Source: Clostridiales bacterium
GTDB lineage: Bacteria; Bacillota; Clostridia; Oscillospirales; Acutalibacteraceae
DNA length: 64,000 nt
NCBI GenBank assembly: GCA_019422525.1
Contig: JAHZDE010000002.1
Span: 440,716-504,715, forward strand
Direction of reading: 5' to 3'
How positions within the stretch are numbered: the first letter of the stretch is position 1; the number at the start of each line of letters is the position of its first letter. The notes beneath the pieces are model-generated. The model saw only the letters and a program-made list of their open reading frames with translations, did not search any database and was not told the DNA's origin. This document shows, piece by piece, positions 61,225-64,000 of this stretch. The position numbers were made by a program, and so were the translations under genes.

Positions 61225-62076
61225 ATGAGTGAATGTAATCATGATTGCAGCAGCTGCCAGCAGGGGGACTGCGCTTCCCGTACCGCCCCTCAAAGCCTTT
61301 TGGCCGAGCCCAATCCGCTCAGCAGCGTGAAAAAGGTGATTGGTGTTGTCAGCGGTAAAGGCGGCGTAGGCAAATCCCTCGTGACTTCCATGATGGCAGT
61401 GATTTTGAACCGTCGGGGATATCATACCGCCATTTTGGATGCAGACGTTACCGGCCCTTCCATTCCCAAGTGCTTTGGAGTGAAGCAGCAAGTGCTGGGA
61501 ACCGAGCAGGGCATTATCCCGGCCACTACCAAAACCGGTATTGATATGATTTCCGTGAACCTTTTGCTGGAGGACGAAAGTGCTCCTGTGGTATGGCGCG
61601 GCCCCGTTATTGCCGGAACCGTCAAGCAGTTCTGGACGGACGTGATTTGGAAAGATGTGGATTATATGTTTGTGGACATGCCTCCCGGAACCGGCGATGT
61701 GCCCCTGACAGTGTTCCAGTCTTTGCCGCTGGATGGCATTATTATTGTTACTTCCCCCCAGGAACTGGTATCCATGATTGTTTCCAAGGCTGTGGGAATG
61801 GCACAGATGATGGATATTCCCGTTTTGGGCTTGGTTGAAAATATGAGCTATGTCCAGTGTCCCGACTGCGGCAAAAAGATTCATCTGTATGGCGAAAGCC
61901 ATGTGGATGAGGTTGCCGCCAAGTATCACATTCCGGTTCTGGGCAAAATGCCCATTGATCCGGCTATTGCTATGAACTGTGATAAGGGATTGGTAGAACT
62001 GGTGGAAGCTCCCTGGCTGGACACCGCGGCGGATGCGGTGGAAGCAGCAGCTCCCAAGCGCGGAAGAGTGGAATAA
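61225..62076 (+). CDS. Mrp/NBP35-family iron-sulfur cluster carrier ATPase
   Basis: The 283-residue P-loop ATPase has the deviant Walker A GKGGVGKSLVT at about 49-57, the Switch I Asp in DADVTGPSIPK and MPPGTGDVPLTV. The C-terminal CPDC (about residue 212) is the Cys-x-x-Cys that bridges a 4Fe-4S cluster in the dimer. An N-terminal Cys-rich extension, CNHDCSSCQQGDC, could hold another cluster, as in NBP35. The family delivers Fe-S clusters to apo-proteins. AGGAAAGGATG is the ribosome binding region. Confidence 0.93.
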   Translation: MSECNHDCSSCQQGDCASRTAPQSLLAEPNPLSSVKKVIGVVSGKGGVGKSLVTSMMAVILNRRGYHTAILDADVTGPSIPKCFGVKQQVLGTEQGIIPATTKTGIDMISVNLLLEDESAPVVWRGPVIAGTVKQFWTDVIWKDVDYMFVDMPPGTGDVPLTVFQSLPLDGIIIVTSPQELVSMIVSKAVGMAQMMDIPVLGLVENMSYVQCPDCGKKIHLYGESHVDEVAAKYHIPVLGKMPIDPAIAMNCDKGLVELVEAPWLDTAADAVEAAAPKRGRVE

Positions 62077-62102
62077 GATTTTTCTATACTATTTAGGAAA
62101 AG

Positions 62103-62135
62103 AAAAGCTCCCGGATTTTTTCCGGGAGCTTTTGT
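62103..62135. terminator. Convergent intrinsic terminator
   Basis: AAAAGCTCCCGGA (62103-62115) pairs with TCCGGGAGCTTTT (62121-62133). It separates the Mrp gene from the convergent HAD gene. Confidence 0.92.
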
Positions 62136-62145
62136 GCTGTGTGAT

Positions 62146-62853
62146 TTATTTTGAAAACAGCCTTTGCAGCATGTCGGGGATTTGTGACAGAGAAGTACAT
62201 ACTCCGTCGGCCTCATTGGGACATTCCCGATGTACCAGGATGGTTTTCATATCGGCAGCCTGTCCACCCTTGATATCTGCCTTTGGGTTATCCCCAATCA
62301 TCACTGCGGTTTGTGGAAAACCCGCTTCTTTTCGGGCTATGGCGAACAGTTCTGGACTGGGCTTTTCTTTTCCCGCCAGCGCTGAAATGGTCATGCCATC
62401 TAAATAAGAAGAGAGTCCCAACTTTTCTATCATATCAGGAAGTTCGGGGTAGTTGTTGGAAAGCAGATGGTTTTTCCATCCCAGCCTGCGGCATTCCTCC
62501 AATACGGAAATGGTATCCGGGTACAGGTGATAGAAGTGGGGAGTCAGGATATATCTTCGGACAGAATGGGAAACCCGAAGGGATGCATCTTCCGGAAGCC
62601 CCAGGGAGCGGGCCGTTCTGTAAAAATGTTTTTCCATGAACGCCCACCATAGTTCCGGAGTGGAAAGGGCAGAGGAATCAAGATGGGGAAGGTCCCAGGG
62701 ATAGCCCGTCTGCATATAGGGCCGTACTTCTTCCAGAGTGATGTCTTCTCCTGCCGGTTCGTCGGTAATAGCCCGCCACATGGAACTGCTCCAAAGATGA
62801 TGGCAATAAACCAATGTGCCGTCGAAATCCCAGAACAGAACCTTATTCTCCAT
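62146..62853 (-). CDS. HAD-superfamily hydrolase
   Basis: The 235-residue protein has HAD motif [10 protein letters not shown] (Asp9, Asp11), a helical cap (about 15-95), the motif II region LLSNNYPEL, the motif III Lys in [10 protein letters not shown] and motif IV in [13 protein letters not shown]. It is a phosphatase of the phosphoglycolate/pyrophosphatase-like group; the substrate is unknown. It starts inside the end of metA (11-bp overlap) and is probably cotranscribed with it. Confidence 0.9.
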   Translation of the reverse strand: MENKVLFWDFDGTLVYCHHLWSSSMWRAITDEPAGEDITLEEVRPYMQTGYPWDLPHLDSSALSTPELWWAFMEKHFYRTARSLGLPEDASLRVSHSVRRYILTPHFYHLYPDTISVLEECRRLGWKNHLLSNNYPELPDMIEKLGLSSYLDGMTISALAGKEKPSPELFAIARKEAGFPQTAVMIGDNPKADIKGGQAADMKTILVHRECPNEADGVCTSLSQIPDMLQRLFSK

Positions 62854-63775
62854 AAAGCTTCCTCAAATCCTGTAGGTCATAGGGGGTCTGCTGGTAAACA
62901 TAATAGTTGAGCCAGTTAGAGAGAAGCAGGTGGCCATTGCTCCGCCAGGTGAAGGGTGGGGTCTCGCTGGGGTCATCATTGGGGAAATAGTTGTAGGGGA
63001 CTTTGGGGTTCAGGCCCTTGTTGACATCCCGGAAGTACTCCTTGGCCAAGGTATCCCGGTCGTATTCTGCATGACCGGTGACAAAAATTTGGCGTCCGTC
63101 TTTGGCAGCAATAATATGAAGGCCGGCGCGGCGGGAGATGGAGAGGATTAGCAGTTCGGGATGCTTTTCGATATCTTCCCGGCGGACTTCCGTATAGCGG
63201 GAATGGGGTGCATAATAGTTATCATCAAAGCCGCGCATGAGCGGATGATAAGGAGCCAGTACCCGGTGATTATAAATACCGCTGAGTTTTTCGGGAAGCA
63301 TGTATTTTTGAATCCCGTAATGGTAATAGAGTCCAGCCTGTGCTCCCCAACAGATATGCAGGGTGGAATAGACATTGGTTTTTGTCCATGCCATAATGCG
63401 GCACATCTCTTCCCAGTAATCCACTTCTTCAAATTCCAGCTTTTCCACCGGTGCGCCAGTGATAATCATTCCGTCAAACACTTCATCCTTCAGTTCATCA
63501 AAGGTTTTATAGAAAGTATTCAGATGAACGGAAGAGGTGTGTTTGGAAACGTGGGTGGCCATGAGCATCAGTTCCACATCTACCTGAAGAGGTGTGTTGC
63601 TCAAAAGCCGGAGCAGCTGGGTTTCCGTTTCAATTTTAGTAGGCATCAGATTGAGAATTACAATTTTTAGCGGACGGATGTCCTGCTTCATGGCGCGCTC
63701 ATGGGTCATCACAAAAATATTCTCAGACTCCAGTACCTCGATAGCTGGCAGGGATGCTTGAATACGAATGGGCAT
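62843..63775 (-). CDS. metA: Homoserine O-acyltransferase MetA, predicted acetyl-CoA type
   Basis: The 310-residue enzyme activates homoserine for methionine synthesis. The catalytic Cys142 lies in [15 protein letters not shown], and the later His-Glu ([14 protein letters not shown]) belongs to the triad. Residue 111 is Glu ([10 protein letters not shown]). In the MetA family, Glu at 111 selects acetyl-CoA and Gly selects succinyl-CoA, so this enzyme should be a homoserine O-acetyltransferase in spite of the common name succinyltransferase. ATG 63775 ([10 protein letters not shown]) has AAGGAGGG upstream; the longer frame is rejected. No SAM riboswitch is visible upstream. Confidence 0.95.
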   Translation of the reverse strand: MPIRIQASLPAIEVLESENIFVMTHERAMKQDIRPLKIVILNLMPTKIETETQLLRLLSNTPLQVDVELMLMATHVSKHTSSVHLNTFYKTFDELKDEVFDGMIITGAPVEKLEFEEVDYWEEMCRIMAWTKTNVYSTLHICWGAQAGLYYHYGIQKYMLPEKLSGIYNHRVLAPYHPLMRGFDDNYYAPHSRYTEVRREDIEKHPELLILSISRRAGLHIIAAKDGRQIFVTGHAEYDRDTLAKEYFRDVNKGLNPKVPYNYFPNDDPSETPPFTWRSNGHLLLSNWLNYYVYQQTPYDLQDLRKLYGE

Positions 63776-64000
63776 ATCATTCCCTCCTTTATAGATGCAC
63801 ATTATAATAGGTATAGATAGAACGTTCTCAGTATAGCAAAAAACGAAATATGGAGCAAGTAGTTGCTGATATAAGGACAGATAAGGGGGTTGTCTATTGG
63901 TAGTAAACAATTGTGGATAAATTGTGAATAAAACAAGCGAAATTCACAAACCGAGTAAAAAGGCGAAAAAAGATGAAAAAAGGCGTTGACAGGAGGGAGA
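63776..64000. other. Upstream region of metA and window end
   Basis: On the minus strand a TATAAT box at 63801-63806 lies 26 bp before metA, with no good -35 box. The remainder is AT-rich; TTGACA at 63984-63989 could be the -35 of a plus-strand promoter for a gene beyond the window. No gene, T-box or S-box leader was found. Confidence 0.5.

Noticed and set aside
63776..64000. SAM riboswitch or T-box upstream of metA
   Set aside because: None of the conserved S-box or T-box strings can be found in the leader.
1..64000. CRISPR array or cas genes
   Set aside because: No regularly spaced direct repeats and no Cas-like proteins were found.

Overview
The window reads as a chromosomal segment of an anaerobic, spore-forming Firmicute of the class Clostridia (probably gut-associated, Oscillospirales-like). 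The basis is a SpoIIE homologue, the hrcA-grpE-dnaK-dnaJ operon behind a perfect CIRCE element, a tandem glycine riboswitch, strong AGGAGG-type ribosome binding sites and moderate GC. No rRNA or species marker is present, so genus is not assigned. The other interpretations come from reading motifs, not from database searches.

Layout. 1-2908: end of chorismate synthase, chorismate mutase/prephenate dehydratase (pheA) and three GNAT acetyltransferases. 2969-4712: glycine riboswitch and an AGCS amino-acid:sodium symporter. 4783-5445: pyrE (minus). 5717-10518: sucrose operon (PTS EIIBC, LacI regulator, fructokinase, GH32 hydrolase) with two LacI-type operators. 10581-12881: AraC regulator divergent from a GH4 alpha-galactosidase-like gene. 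12948-17936: heat-shock operon (minus). 18116-25634: aldo/keto reductase with ferredoxin tail, a 53-residue orphan protein, a double-ACT protein, a C39-like protease, SpoIIE, a 2H phosphoesterase and a patatin-like hydrolase. 25788-26335: tRNA-Val and a heavily scarred tRNA-Ser locus.

26276-49160 is an integrative mobilizable element of about 22.9 kb in the tRNA-Ser gene, bounded by an identical 18-bp core. Its left half (minus) holds integrase, ParB-like protein, relaxase, MobC, a PC4/YdbC-like ssDNA-binding protein, a RecA-fold ATPase and an excisionase-like protein. Its right half holds a DUF6076-like gene and a defence operon: two small leader genes, hsdM, hsdS, an FRG-domain gene, a two-TM protein, hsdR, an HhH/nuclease-like protein and a 1242-residue STAND-type NTPase with a nuclease-like N terminus. 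TnpV, a DUF6809-like gene and an HTH gene close the element. Two face-to-face promoters at 32331-32373 separate the mobility and cargo halves. The accessory genes of the type I restriction locus, mainly the last two, are the best candidate for an undescribed antiviral system.

49365 to the end: an unrecognised protein, a macrodomain protein and a GNAT; an xpaC-telA-lemA-like operon (minus); a zinc-uptake operon with an operator at its start site; PTS enzyme I; an OmpR-type two-component pair; an Mrp/NBP35 ATPase; a HAD phosphatase; and metA, whose Glu111 predicts acetyl-CoA rather than succinyl-CoA use. The sucrose PTS transporter depends on a general PTS, of which enzyme I is encoded here.
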